From Fratercula arctica (lineage: Eukaryota; Chordata; Aves; Charadriiformes; Alcidae), in assembly GCA_947846985.1 (NCBI GenBank), contig CANTUZ010000007.1:30694355-30758354 (forward strand): a DNA stretch of 64,000 bases, written 5' to 3'. A model generated the notes under the pieces. It did no database searches. It saw only the letters and a program-made list of their open reading frames with translations, and had not been told where the DNA came from. Of this stretch, positions 12,342 through 24,200 are shown piece by piece. A program made the position numbers and the translations under genes. The number at the start of each line of letters is the position of its first letter. The first letter of the stretch is position 1.

Positions 12342-12613
12342 CTGCTTTTCTTTGTCCAGCAGGTCTCTCTTTTTGTTCAACGAACAGTCGTAATACAAAC
12401 AGCAAAGTTGTCCCCAGTCATACTTTTCCATTAAGACCGCTGTCAGTCTGCAGTCTTGCTTGAGGGGGTGGTGTCATTCTGCATAGAATTTGGCGTAAAT
12501 GAAGGTGCCACGGAGAAATGCAGCAGTGTTGTAAGATGCCAATAGACCTGGAAACATCTATTTGCAGAATAGATATCTGGTGCTCGGCACTCATAGGAAG
12601 TCTCCTATTCATG
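12342..12613 (-). pseudogene. Exon-like relic, family not recognised
   Basis: On the minus strand a pyrimidine-rich acceptor (TTTTCTTTTCTGCAG) ends at 12614 and a donor (AAGCAG|GTATGG) follows 12342, enclosing 272 bases. Inside, one frame reads MFPGLLASYNTAAFLRG, TFIYAKFYAE, a TGA stop, then HHPLKQDCRLTAVLMEKYDW and GQLCCLYYDCSLNKKRD up to the donor. This looks protein-like, rich in Tyr, Cys and Trp without low complexity. No frame is open across the whole segment: the frame above is blocked by TAG upstream of MFPG and by the internal TGA, and the frame that is open at the 5' side (12612 to 12418) stops before the donor. The same frame stays open past the donor to 12018. This could be a decayed exon of a duplicated gene, part of an unknown repeat, or chance. 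I do not recognise the family. Confidence 0.3.
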
Positions 12614-12769
12614 CTGCAGAAAAGAAAATCTTGTGTATTCAGTACTTTCTTGATGAGGGAATTATAAACTCTCCTGAAATTACCACACTGCTACGTGTCT
12701 TAAAACCTGAACCACAATGACTAATATCTTGGTGTGGAGGAAAAGAAAAAAATTTTTGTTGACGCTTTT

Positions 12770-13652
12770 CATAGAATCATAGAATCATAGAACCATAGGG
12801 TTGGAAGGGACCTCTGGAGATCATCTAGTCCAACCCCCCTGCCAGAGCAGGGTCACCTAGAGCAGGTTACACAGGAACACGTCCAGGCGGGTTTTGAATG
12901 TCTCCAGAGATGGAGACTCCACCACCTCTCTGGGCAGCCTGTTCCAGTGCTCTGCCACCCTCAGGGTAAAGAAGTTCCTCCTCATGTTTAGGTGGAACTT
13001 CTTGTGCTCCAGTTTGTGCCCATTGCCTCTTGTCCTGTCCCCAGGCACTACTGAAAAGAGCCTGGTCCCATCCTCCTGACACCCACCCTTTAAGTATTTA
13101 TAAGTGTTGATAAGATCCCCCCTCAGCTGTCTTTTTTCCAGACTGAAGAGACCCAAATCCCTCAGCCTTTCCTCATAAGAGAGGTGTTCCAGTCCCCTAA
13201 TCATCTTGGTAGCCCTCTGCTGCACCCTTTCCAGCAGTTCCCTGTCCTTCTGGAACCGGGGAGCCCAGAACTGGACACAGTACTCCAGGTGTGGCCTCAC
13301 CAATGCAGAGTAGAGGGGGAGGATGACCTCCCTTGACCTGCTGGCCACACACCTCTTGATGCACCCCAGGATGCCATTGGCCTTCTTGGCCACAAGGGCA
13401 CATTGCTGGCTCATGGTCATCCTGTTGTCCACCAGGACTCCCAGATCTCTTTCCACAGAGCTGCTCTCCAGCAGGTCAGCCCCCAACCTGTACTGGTGCA
13501 TGGGGTTGTTCCTCCCCAGGTGCAGCACCCTACACTTGCCCTTGTTGAATTTCATAAGGTTCCTCTCTGCCCAGATCTCCAACCTGTTCAGGTCTCTCTG
13601 TATGGCAGCACAGCCCTCCGGTGTGTCAGCTGCCCCCCCCAGCTTTGTAAGA
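12770..13652 (-). mobile_element. 5'-truncated young CR1 LINE with intact 3' end
   Basis: The element is in reverse orientation. Its 3' end at 12770-12793 carries three copies of the CR1 tail octamer (two exact ATTCTATG and one GTTCTATG on the minus strand). Next to them is the conserved 3' UTR block GGTTGGAAGGGACCTCTGG as seen from the + strand. Truncation at about 13652 falls directly at the TKLGG segment that follows the reverse transcriptase F-ADD catalytic box, so the polymerase active site is missing and the copy cannot move by itself. It is the least decayed CR1 in the window. CR1 inserts by target-primed reverse transcription and usually leaves no clear target-site duplication; I see none. 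Confidence 0.96.
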
Positions 13653-13705
13653 ATATAGTCTTGACTCTCTATTGACAATTTTAGAAGGTCAGTGTGTTGG
13701 AACAA
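12857..13705 (-). CDS. Remnant open frame of CR1 ORF2 (reverse transcriptase C-terminal part)
   Basis: This is a 282-codon open frame ending in TAG at 12857-12859. The first 18 or so residues come from host flank; CR1 sequence starts at [13 protein letters not shown]. In order it shows [121 protein letters not shown] and a C-terminal [19 protein letters not shown]. This is the thumb and C-terminal part of a non-LTR retrotransposon RT. The palm catalytic aspartates and the N-terminal endonuclease are absent, so no activity is expected. There is no promoter of its own and the nominal start is TTG. Keeping about 264 codons open suggests a recent insertion rather than host use. The + strand open frames at 13323-13675 are antisense shadows. 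Confidence 0.85.
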   Translation of the reverse strand: MFQHTDLLKLSIESQDYILTKLGGAADTPEGCAAIQRDLNRLEIWAERNLMKFNKGKCRVLHLGRNNPMHQYRLGADLLESSSVERDLGVLVDNRMTMSQQCALVAKKANGILGCIKRCVASRSREVILPLYSALVRPHLEYCVQFWAPRFQKDRELLERVQQRATKMIRGLEHLSYEERLRDLGLFSLEKRQLRGDLINTYKYLKGGCQEDGTRLFSVVPGDRTRGNGHKLEHKKFHLNMRRNFFTLRVAEHWNRLPREVVESPSLETFKTRLDVFLCNLL

Positions 13706-15324
13706 ATCTTCCTAGTGCACAAATGCCGTTATTTTGTATATGTTACGTCTGTTCAATTTCGGTAAGTTCTCTTTCTACTTTTGCAGTGTTTAATGTCCAA
13801 ACAAATGTTGACAATCAAGAACAGTTACATCCTAGATGAGTCATAAATTACATTGGCCACTACTATTATTTTCTGTATGTGTTCTCTACAGTTGGGTCCA
13901 ATCCTTTGATGTTACTGCAAAACTTCAATTTTAGAACACTATCCCTAGGTTTTAGTCACTGTATTCTAGTTAAATGGTTATATTCTGGATTTATGATAGT
14001 TTACAAATAAAATGTACTCCTCATTAGTTATTTAAGGAATCACATACAACATTTGTATATCATCTTACAAATATTTGTCTGATATTAATAAGGTGTGGGG
14101 AAAATAAGTGTATTTGGTAATATTTATATTGCAACAAGAACAAAACCTGCTATGTGAAGACTTGCAGCAACTACTTTTGAGTGTATTCTGAGTCAACTCA
14201 AAGCACTTTTGAGGCTCTGTAGTAATTCTTATTGAAATAACGTAAGATCAAAGACTACTGAAGCAAAAAATATTTACTTTTGTAAAAAAATTTCAGTTTG
14301 ATAATATCTACTGGCTTGAAATCTGTAACAGAATGAGTTTTAAACTTGGAAAGAAACTGTCAAGAAATATTTCTCTTCGTAGTCATTTGTCTCCTATGTA
14401 AAGCTTCTCATTTTATAATACAGTAAAAATGAAATTAGATCTATAACTGAACTGTAGTTGCAACTGCCTGGATTTGAAAAACATATTTCAAGTGATTTTA
14501 GCCCCTAAACAGTCAGATTACCCAACCACAGTTAATAAGACTTTTAAAATAAGGGCTATCGAATTAGCATAATACTGTTTGGCACACATTGGCTTGTATA
14601 TTGAATGATATGCTTTGTAAATTAACTTATCCTGTACATTAATTGGTACTAATTACTGCAGATCTGTTTAATATTAATGTGTTAATCTGTATATCAGTGA
14701 CTAGAATTGCACATTAAATTTAGAATGTCAGTTGCACATTCAATTCGCAAAGTCAGCTGATAACGTAATTTGTAGTTTATATTATCACTAGAGTGAGACA
14801 ATATGCAAAAAGTTGTGTGTTTGTTTCTGTTTTCTGTCTCTTTGAGATTGGTCTGCCTCATAAAGAACTGTGAAACGTGAAAGTTTATACAATTTAATTT
14901 TAAGACCACAAATACAGATATTCAGTTTGGGCCTATTCTGTTTTTTCATAAAAAGAAACATCTAGTATAGTTTTTTGTTTTTTTGGCCTTTTATTCTTTT
15001 TCTTCTGGAAGTTATTTGATGAGTAATTAAAAGAATAGCAAAACAAAAGAAAATTAAAATTTTAATGAGTTCATATCTATGAATTCTTTAACCAGCTTTA
15101 CCATAGAAATGTGCAAAGTTGAAAAAACACGGTCAAAATGGTTATTTGACCTTCTCTAGTTTTGACTTAGTTTAGGCACGGGATGGATTTTGGGTGGATG
15201 TATGTGTCAGTTCCTCAGTTATCTACATTTTCATACTCTAAAATGCATACTTAAGGTAGCTTATCTTGTACATTTAGTTAAACTATAAAGATCCTTCATG
15301 TGTAAGCATACAGTAGCAGCATAC
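13653..15324. other. AT-rich unique sequence, no gene seen
   Basis: About 1.7 kb of very AT-rich sequence. The 71-codon frame at 14694-14909 (minus) has no domain. No repeat family is recognised. Confidence 0.5.
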
Positions 15325-15450
15325 AGAGTGGAGACAAATGTCCCTTAGCCGCCTCTCAAGATGAGAACCAGAAGACCAACCATCTCAAGTGTATGTATAC
15401 CAATGCACACAACCTGGGGAGCAAACAGGAGGAACTGGAGCTCCATGCAC
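15325..15450 (+). mobile_element. Orphan fragment of CR1 ORF2 N-terminus (endonuclease start)
   Basis: One frame, read with a codon starting at 15384 (CTC), is open for about 40 codons and gives GDKCPLAASQDENQKTNH followed by LKCMYTNAHNLGSKQEELEL. The string YTNA-x-x-LG-x-KQEELE is characteristic of the beginning of the apurinic-type endonuclease of CR1 ORF2. CR1 copies are nearly always 5'-truncated, so a piece from the 5' side with no 3' half next to it is unusual. It must be a remnant of a longer insertion or of a rearranged copy. Downstream of about 15450 the similarity stops. Borders are approximate. Confidence 0.65.
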
Positions 15451-18400
15451 ATCCAAAAAAACTTTGTTGGTCTAGAAACACATAAAATGGTGATAAAATA
15501 CATATATTCTAAAAAGAGCTTTTAGGTGACCACAGATGATTGTATAACACTTATATCCAGTAGTCCCTTCCCCTCCTCCCCTTCCCCACCCATTTGAGAG
15601 GAACAAACATTGAAACTCAATTTCTAGAGATATCTAATCAGATAGTCCTTGTAATGCAACTGTAAATTATGACATACAATGTTCAAGAAATATTAAAATA
15701 ACAGTTTTAATAATTACATTGTATGCTGTGCATTCTAATATCTAATTTTTCCACTTTCATCCAAAACCTCATAAAATAAGCTGTTAAACTTAACTGAGAC
15801 AGGCAGCAAAATAACTGTGATAAATTTACATTTACAGCACTGTTGCAAAGACAGTAAATCATGGTGCTTAAACCTAGGGACAACCAATAAACATCTATGA
15901 AAAATTTGCATTTAAAATTTTAAAGAGCAATCTTTATGGACTGCTTGGGAAAAAAAAAAAAAAGTGTTTCTAGCATTTCAACTCTTTGTCTCAGCTCTGA
16001 AGCTATGGTTTACTATAATATTAGAAAGCACTGTCCAGGCACAATATTGGAAAAAAATTAGGATGTTACTGCTTTTAATTTTTTTTAATGTACAGGAAAA
16101 TGATGGATCAGAGTTATCAAGCTAGTATTTTTACATTTAGGATTTGTTTCCCTTATTAGGCATCTTTGAAATTGCTAGGAAATTTCATTGCATCTTCAAA
16201 GTCTTCAGTATTTTTTAGTCTGGACTCAGAGGTAATATTTTGTAATTGTTGATGTTGTGTGCTCAGTACTTCCGAATGTCTGCCCAGGATTTATTTTATA
16301 TTAATGCATTCTTGCCCTCTAAGTTGTAAATATATATACACACACAGAAGAATTTCAGACTCAGCATGTCCTGTATATTGCAGGTATCGTGTAAGTTATT
16401 TAGATATTTAAGCTGCAGGGAACCCTTTTATCTCTGTCTTTCATGATTTTTCTCAAAATGCCAAGAAAACCTTAACCTGAAGCAAAACAAAAAAATAAAA
16501 TATACAAAGCCATGGTTTACAAATAACTTTCTTGATAGTGCCTTTTCTCTAAATGAAGGCAGGAAAAAGTTATGAGAATTGTTTAGTATATTGTTCAGTG
16601 GGATTTGTGTGCTTGGTGATATAAAATTATTCATGAGTAAGTGACTGGTTTGAAGGCTTGGCCAGATTTTTAAAAGCATCTTTTCCTGCATAAAGGAAAA
16701 CTACGATAGAAAGTTATAATTTATGTTCCACTGAAAGATTGAAACTGTCTTCTGGGCTAACACGGTTTACAGAGAAATATTGTAAATCTCTTGGAAAAAG
16801 TGGGGGGTTGAGTAAAGCAAACATGAAACTTAGTATTGTATCAGTGAAAAACTGAATCCTCTGAAATGGAGTATCTAATTTGCTGATTTACTTTTAAAAA
16901 TAGCTTTATTCATCTGTAAAGCTATTTTATGGGTTAGACAGTTTTCAGTGTAACTGTATAAAAATAATATATTAAAAATAACAAGAAAGATCTTGTTTGG
17001 GCAATTTTGCTTGAAAGCAAAATCAATAAAGAAAAGTGAATTGTCAACAGTGGCTAGCCATTCATAAATCTTTCTTTTATTTATTATTAAAAAAATCATG
17101 CTGATCACACACATCTATGATGTTGAAGTTCACTTTATTCAGCTAGAACACAGAATTGCTTTGGTCAGAAAAAAAGTATAAAGTGTTGTATAAAGTGGTG
17201 CTGGTTTTGTCTTCAAGGTTAATTCTAAGTTAAGGTTTTGTAGAGGTTTGCTTTAGTGTGTTTAGTAAAATACTCTTAGGGCTTTGTGACCAATGGGAAA
17301 TCACGTTTACCCTTTTTTGATAAATATCTTAAAAACATGAAATCCATGCCAGCAGGTTGATAGTTGTATTTATCCTACTATTTTGCTATAGATACAGCAC
17401 CTGAATGAAATGTAGCACACAGAGTTCATAAGCTTGTGCTTATCGTAGAAGTCTGACCAAATGTCACATTGTTTTTCCTTAAAATAGAAAACTGGATGTG
17501 TGCTTGCACGTTGCCACTTTAAGGCAAGTAGAATGTCAGCCTTTTCAAATGCTGCAAGAATTTAAGTTGTAAATGGGATATGAGGCAGAAAATCAGGTTT
17601 GTCCTATGGTTATAATTGTGGTGTAAGTGGGTGTCAGGGCTCTGCCTGTTAATTAGCAGCAGACAACATAACAAAACAGTGTTATTTGCACCTTTACTCC
17701 AGGGTTGGTTAACTTCTTGTGGGAGAAGCCTCATCCTGGTGTAGGTAAAGCAAGGACAAACACATGCTGATACAGTGTCTGCCACAGAAATATGTGGCAG
17801 TAGTTCACAGGTTTGTTAAACTAAATGTTGAGTATATTTGTTATCTTAGTCTCTTTTTTTTAATTTTTGAAATGCTTCTTATTCTAATACTGTAATTAAC
17901 ATGCAGATTATGCCAAATATTGGCATGAGACTGGAAGTAATTGCTAATATATTTAAATGAAGATAGCATCAAGATGCTTAAATAATGCTATATGCCTCTG
18001 GATTCCTTCATACCTGTATATCTCTCCCTAGAAACTTTTCTGTAGTGATTCGGGATTTGGGGAAAATGCACAGGCCATAGTCTGAGCCCACACAGTCTTA
18101 TACTCTGATGTTTTTCAACTTTTTAGTCAACAGGCTACTTCTACAAGTCCTCAAAAGATGATTAAGAAAAAGTTAATAAATGCAATTTAGCATTCCAAAG
18201 ATAAGAAAATTTCAGAGGTGTCAGCACCACTGAAGAACTGAGGGAGTACATAAATCAAAGTGGTTTGTAAACCCTTGTTTTAGTTGGACAACTGCACCAT
18301 GATTTAAATGAACCTGTCCTTGGCCAAAATCCAAAGCAAAGCTAAAAGATTGCAGTTCATTGTTTGGCTTGGTCTAAAACAGTTGGCTGCCACAGAAGGT

Positions 18401-20440
18401 TAAAATGTGTCTTGGCTGACATATCATGCTCTTTTCAAAGTAAGCCATAGCAACAGGGTATTAAAAATCTAAATGTAGTGCTGTTCTGCTGGTGGCACTA
18501 CTAATAACAAAGCAATCACAGACGTATAGCTGCAATGCATCAGGCTGCCACACAGAGCCTTATTCCAGATTAGAGCACCTTTTTGGATGAAACTGTGTTT
18601 AGGCTAAATCAGTAATACATTAGATGGTATATCTGACTGAAGAAATATAACAGCAGCATACATTCAATAATCACTGCTATTGCTAGAAACCTTGATTTTT
18701 TTTTCCTGTCTCTCTCTTCCTAGAAACTTATATTTGATGAATTTTTGGTTTTCAAAATATAGGGGCTATACTTGTATTTTCACATACTCTATTGTTACAT
18801 AGTTGTCTTTAATACAGCTGTTCAGGTATCTTTTTTGATCATATAAAGATTGTTCTTTTTTTTTTTTTTTTTTTACCTTATCCGGCAATCATTGTCTTCC
18901 TGAAGCAGAGATTGGAAATAACTTAAGGAGAGACATCCTTTCACATGGTCGCTTAGGGGAGTTCATATACATTATTGGTTCCCCAATATAAAAGTGTTGC
19001 CTAAGCCTAATAGAGGTAAAAAAAGTGACAGCATTGGATCACTCTAAAGAACCATTTAATTCTCTTGTTTCTGACAGTGGCCAAAAGTGGATGTCAAGGG
19101 ACACGTAAGAATTTGTGGAGCAGAGACTTCCTGAGCCAGAGGTAGTTTTGGTTTATACAGTAACCCTCAGTGGATTTCCCTCCCATTTGTAGGCTTCAAG
19201 CCAGAGACCAAAGAGGTTAATGTTTTGTGTGCATTGTGTTTTGTGACAGGGCAGTCCACAGCTGAACTATACATCATGTGAATTTTGTCTGGTCGGAATT
19301 TGCCATCTACTAGCATCTTTGCTAACACTTTATTCGTCTATCTGAAGACATGATGAGCAATCAGCCCTGGCTCATTCTCTGCAAGTAATTTGTAATATTA
19401 CGTGGATATAGGAATTCCTAGAGAGGGTTATAGGAGAGCAAATTCTGATGCTCTTTCAGATCTGATCTTTAATCATTACGCAACTCTTGCACTAAGCTAT
19501 TCCCAATACTCTTTTTATACTGCAGGGAATTCCATTCATGGGTAACTCATATTTTTCTCATAGTTTCTAATTGTTCATTCTATACCATTACACTGCTTTG
19601 TAATGTACGTATGTATGGTAAAAGTACATTAAAAAAATAAACAATTAGTTGTTCTTGTAAACCAACCCATAATTACTAGGCTGAAGGGCAAACATGTATG
19701 GCCAGCTATAAATTAGAATTAATTGCATTTAAACTAGTCACTAATTGAGTGGTTTTTATGCAGAATAATAGTAGTTCACTATGCCCTGTCTGCTTAAAAA
19801 CAAAAACAGACACAGAAAACTATACAGTCAGAAAACCCCAATGGTGATAATGAAATTTTTGTTTACCACTGATAAGTAAAATATAAATAGACTACAGACA
19901 TTTAGACAGAGTTACCGTCATTGCTAATTCTGAAGCATTATTAGGTTATTATGCTGACCTAGAAGACGCCAAATGTTTCAGGGGCCTCTGTGCAGCCCAG
20001 ACTTTTAGTATTCAAACTTGTCTCTCGTTGCAGCATTTAAAACTAGTGGGTGAGGGAGTCTGCTAGAGAGTGAGATGTGAATTTGATGTTAAGTGTTCTA
20101 CACTACCCCTGCTGGAGGATGGGGGAACCTGTAGACAGTCTGAAGTAAAGGGAGTTTCAACATTCCTGTTAACGGGATCAGGAATTCATCATGTGCACTT
20201 AGCACTGGGAGAAGTACAAGTGAAGTCCTTGAGGACATACCTCATGACTACACCTGAAGCAGATGTCTAATTTTCTCCTTATTATGTTGTTTTCATGCTA
20301 TTAACTGATCCACTCAAAGTAGCTGAAAAAACTTGGCCTCATGCCTTGAATTCTTGTCAGCAGACTTGCAAGCTTTTGTGTTTTATCTGGCAAACCTAAA
20401 TCTTTATTGATTTTTTTATTTAATCACATTTCCCAGAGAA
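15451..20440. other. AT-rich unique sequence, no gene seen
   Basis: About 5 kb with no supportable gene. It contains A or T runs (A13 near 15950, T19 at 18856-18874), a short TA/CA microsatellite at 16329-16346, a small dyad ATGCCAA-ATA-TTGGCAT at about 17910-17926, and several moderately GC-richer islands (18040-18560, 19060-19280) that could be conserved non-coding elements or unrecognised repeats. I cannot decide between these. Confidence 0.5.
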
Positions 20441-20640
20441 AGCATGGTGAATAAGCCACTAGACTAGGACTTAAGAAATTTCAGCTTAAGCTTTTTTTCA
20501 CCAGTTTTTCTCTAAGTCATTTAGGTTTTAGTACCTCTGTTACTCAAATGGAATAGATAACACTTCACAGTTTTACAGGATGCTTGTAAGGGTGATTTCA
20601 TTAAAGATTTAAAAACTGATACTATGCTAAAAAGCCATCT
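20441..20640 (+). mobile_element. Old MIR-type SINE, nearly full length
   Basis: Diverged but collinear with the MIR-like SINE seen across amniotes. The tRNA-derived head is AGCATGGTGAATAAGCCACT, followed by AGACTAGGACTTAAG. The core region keeps CTCTAAGTCATTTAGG, the relic of the GGGCAAGTCACTTA block, and ACCTCTGTTACTCAAATGG, the relic of CCTCAGTTTCC-TGTAAAATGG. Further on come GATAACACTTCACAG, TTTTACAGGATGCTTGTAAG and ATTAAAGATTTAAAAACTG, then ATACTATGCTAA and AGCCAT, matching the 3' portion ATTAAAGATTGTGAGG and ATACTATGG of reptile copies. The order of six independent blocks makes chance unlikely. It is non-coding and was mobilised by an L2-type LINE; it must predate the bird lineage. Confidence 0.75.
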
Positions 20641-21134
20641 GACTACAATTTCCTACCATGCAAAATTGGTGGGAAAAGAATATTTTTTGCCATACTGATT
20701 TCAAAGTCCCCTGTTAACTTATCTGAAATAAAACTAATCCAAACAGAGACAGTGCATGGTCTACTTGACATAATTCTTGCATTCTTGCAAATTTGGCGGT
20801 TTTGTGGTGTTTGGTCAAAGTCCTTGAAAACGGCAAGATTCAAGTGCTGATGAATACTGTGGCTTTGTAAACAAGAAATTAGAGCAGCATGGATGGTCAA
20901 GAATATTTTTCACATGAGATGAGAGCTCATTAACTATTTGACTCTTTTTCTACCATATGTTAATGTTGCATTATTTTCCCAGTCTCTTGTGTTTTTTGGG
21001 GAGTCCTTGTAATAGTGGAATGAGGCAATATAAAGTGTTTTTCTGCCTATTTAAATCTGTTACTTGTGCTCTGAGTTTTGTGGTAATTCTTGTGTTCCAG
21101 ACTTATCTCATTCTTTGGATAAAATGAGTGATTT
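20641..21134. other. Unique sequence, no gene seen
   Basis: Sequence between the SINE and the A/C tract. The 85-codon open frame at 20643-20900 (minus) has no recognisable domain. Confidence 0.5.
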
Positions 21135-21250
21135 AAAAAACAAACAAACAAATAAAACAAACCACCCCCCCTAAAAAAAACCCAACAAACCAACACCAAA
21201 AAAAAAACCCTCAAACCCCCCAAAAGACCCCAAAACACAAACCACAAACT
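21135..21250. repeat. A/C-rich strand-asymmetric low-complexity tract
   Basis: About 116 bases, almost all A or C, with only a handful of T and one G. It includes five C runs of three or more (the longest seven) separated by A runs. The complementary strand is G/T only, with runs of 3 to 7 G. An open frame on the minus strand (21047-21247) rich in Phe, Gly, Leu and Trp is a product of this bias. The tract might have grown from an A-rich tail by replication slippage. Confidence 0.85.
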
Positions 21251-24200
21251 AAATGTAAATTATGTGCATTTAGACTGCCTGTTCTTTCCTAGGGTGACTG
21301 TGCAAATTGTGTCGTACTCCAGTGTAGAGCCAGAGAGCCATGTTCAATAGACTTTTAACCAATAGAGCTTTTCAAGCTCTAACCAAGAGCTTATAGCATA
21401 TATAATTACCAGTTATATCATAATTTATAAATCTGCTGGAATCAATAATCATCTTAAGGTACTGTTTTCTTTCCTTTATTTTTAATTAAGCCACTATTTA
21501 TCCTCAGTCCCTACTTAATATTTTATTTTTTTATTCTAACCCTAATAGCTGCCAGACGTATCGGACACAAAAGAAATAAATAAAATATGGTGAAAAAAGT
21601 ACATAACACTGCCTCTAGCAAGAGGGGTATTAAAACCTAAAATGCCCCTATTGTAATTGCACTCATTAAGCCATGACAAATTTATAAACATTATGCAATC
21701 AACTTGAAACCAAGCTAAAATATAGAAGACATTTAAAACAGCAGCAACAAAAAACAAGGAAAAATGTTTTTATTAACAGCAATAAATAGGCTTTTAGCAT
21801 ATACTGAATTTTGAATGCCAAGTGGAAAACCAAAATCAGCAAATTTTCAATACAGAATCATGTGATGGTTATTGGCTGTGCAGGTCCTGGGAGACAACAT
21901 ACAGATCTCTATGATCTTTTAGTTTCCCATTTTAGCCTTGCCCATGGGTCCAAAGGAAACAGTATTTTCCTATTTCATCCCAACTAAACCATTTATAGAG
22001 TCCTTCATGTGGGCATGTCCCTCAAATGGCACTGGAAAGGTCAATACCTAGTCATCACATAGCATTAGTGAGGCTATTAAGTACTGTGATAACGAGTCCT
22101 CTGGCTGTTGAGTGTTTAAAATGGTTCAGTGACTGGAAATGAATGGAAAGGAATTATCAAACTCTCTTAGTATATTGACAACAACCCAGACTATTTGATA
22201 TTCCTTAAAGCTCTGCGACAGATTTAAGTATAGTCATGAGATGAACTGGTCTAGTGCCTCGCTCATCTGTTTTACACAAAAAGCAGAACACAGCTTTCTT
22301 TCTAAATGAGATAGGGGAAAATGGTATTGTTAGCAGAAATTTAGAATGTGCAAGGATACCACAAACTGAGTGAGTGATAGATGTAAGCATTTTGGCATAG
22401 AATAAATGAATAATAGATAATAAGGTAGTTCATTATGGAAACCACCTGTTTCTACCTTGCTTGATCTCAAGTATGGAATTTTAAGATAAATTCGTATCTT
22501 CCAAGACCACCTGTCTGTAGAGATCAATGTTTTCAAATAACAAAGTAGTTGTTAATACAATATTTCACTGTAATTGAAATATCTCGTGGTTGTTTCTCAA
22601 TAAGAATCACTCAAAACTCAAAAAAAAAATAGTAAAAAGGATGTCACATCTTCATTACTTTTAAATTTTTGCTTCTTGAAGCAATTAGTCAATTATCCCT
22701 TAGGGCAAATGCATGGCTTAAATGCTAAGAAGAAATTCTGTACTAAACCGAAGAATTTAGTCTTCAATTTTTTTTTTTTAATTTTATTTTTTTTGGTGTA
22801 GGGAAATACAGGTTTATAATTTACATTCTATTAATGTTACCTCATATTCCAATTGTATTTGTTTTAATTTGTCTGTTATTCAAACAAATGAGGTTATTCT
22901 ACTTGAAAGGTTTGTGTCCTTACTGATTATTTGATTATGGGAGTATATTAAAGATGAATGTTGGAAGAAGGAAAAGTAATTCGTACTGGACGGCTTGGTT
23001 AAGTAAATTTTAGAAAAGTTTCAAGCAAGATAAATAATGCATTGCAATTACCTTAAAATAGCATAAATATGAAGTCTGCAAAAAGAGCCCAAGGCAAGCT
23101 ATTACAGGCTGGTAACCAGCAGGGCCATGCTCTTCGACAACAAAAGTGCGTAATGGAGCTTTACCTCTCTTGCCATGGGTGGATTTTGTTCTGTGTGACT
23201 CCTACCCTCTCCCTCTCAGGCTCTCTGTGCCTGGTCCATCTATCTGGAGATTTTCTCAGCAGACACTACAAAATTTCACTTGATTTTTGCATGGCCACAA
23301 TGAACATAAATGGGAACTGTTTAGGTGTGGAAGGGCAGAAGAGACTGCAGGCTCTGGTTTTAGCTTTGAAAGAGAAATATATAGAACTGGAGAATATGAT
23401 GACAAAAGTACAGGAAAAATCACTTTTTGGGTGGGGGAAGCACAAACAGAAAAAAAGCTAACCAGAAGATACTGGTGCCAGACTCTTACAGTATGGACCT
23501 AAATTTTTTTCAGTTCTCAGCATGTTTTCCCTTCAGGGACAGAGGGACAAGGTTAGTTCTGCCTGAGTTAGCTCTCAAGAAGGGCCATGGGAAGTGCTGC
23601 AGGCACCCATCAGACTGGGATTGTTACCTCAGTTACTTACTATGACTTCTCTTCCACTTCAGGAGCTGGCTGAACCATGAGACTACACAGTGTGACTGGA
23701 AGCCGCCTGACTTACTAGCTAGGGAAAATACATGCTAGAGCATGTAGCACTGGCAGTGCTTTGCAGACGGTGTATGAAATACATCATGGTGTGATGTATA
23801 GCTTTTCTCATCTGATGCCAATAAGGAGTGGAATGTACTTAAATGTTATGATAGACAGCTGACAAGGCAATAATGTTATTAAAAAAACAGTCTGAAGATA
23901 TGTATTTATAGTGATTTTATGTTGCTGTTTTATATAAAAATCAACTTATGTGGACGAAAAAATCAATTTAGCATTTTTAATGCAATGAATTTAAGGAAAA
24001 CCAAAAGCAATGATCAAGCAGAGAAAAAAATGACATAGGTGTGGAGAATAAGTAAACGTCACATTAACACAAAGGGTAAATGTTCCACATAGACATAATG
24101 TTAGTTCTTGTCTTGCATTCTGTTCATGGAGCTAAGGCTTCCAGTGGCATCACGTGGCCAGCCTTGCTCCAGAATAACAAGGCACAGAATCAGCTCATGC

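Noticed and set aside
13323..13675. Two + strand open frames of 90-111 codons
   Set aside because: They are antisense shadows of the CR1 RT remnant at 12857-13705 (minus).
19070..19160. GTTTCTGACAGTGGCCAAAAG and following bases seem repeat-like
   Set aside because: I could not connect it to any family with a second independent block, so it is left as unique sequence.
23069..23461. 130-codon + strand open frame in a GC-richer patch, with MNINGNCLGVEGQKRLQAL vaguely like the start of some LINE endonucleases
   Set aside because: The similarity covers only a few residues, the downstream endonuclease motifs are absent, and no flanking LINE sequence is seen.
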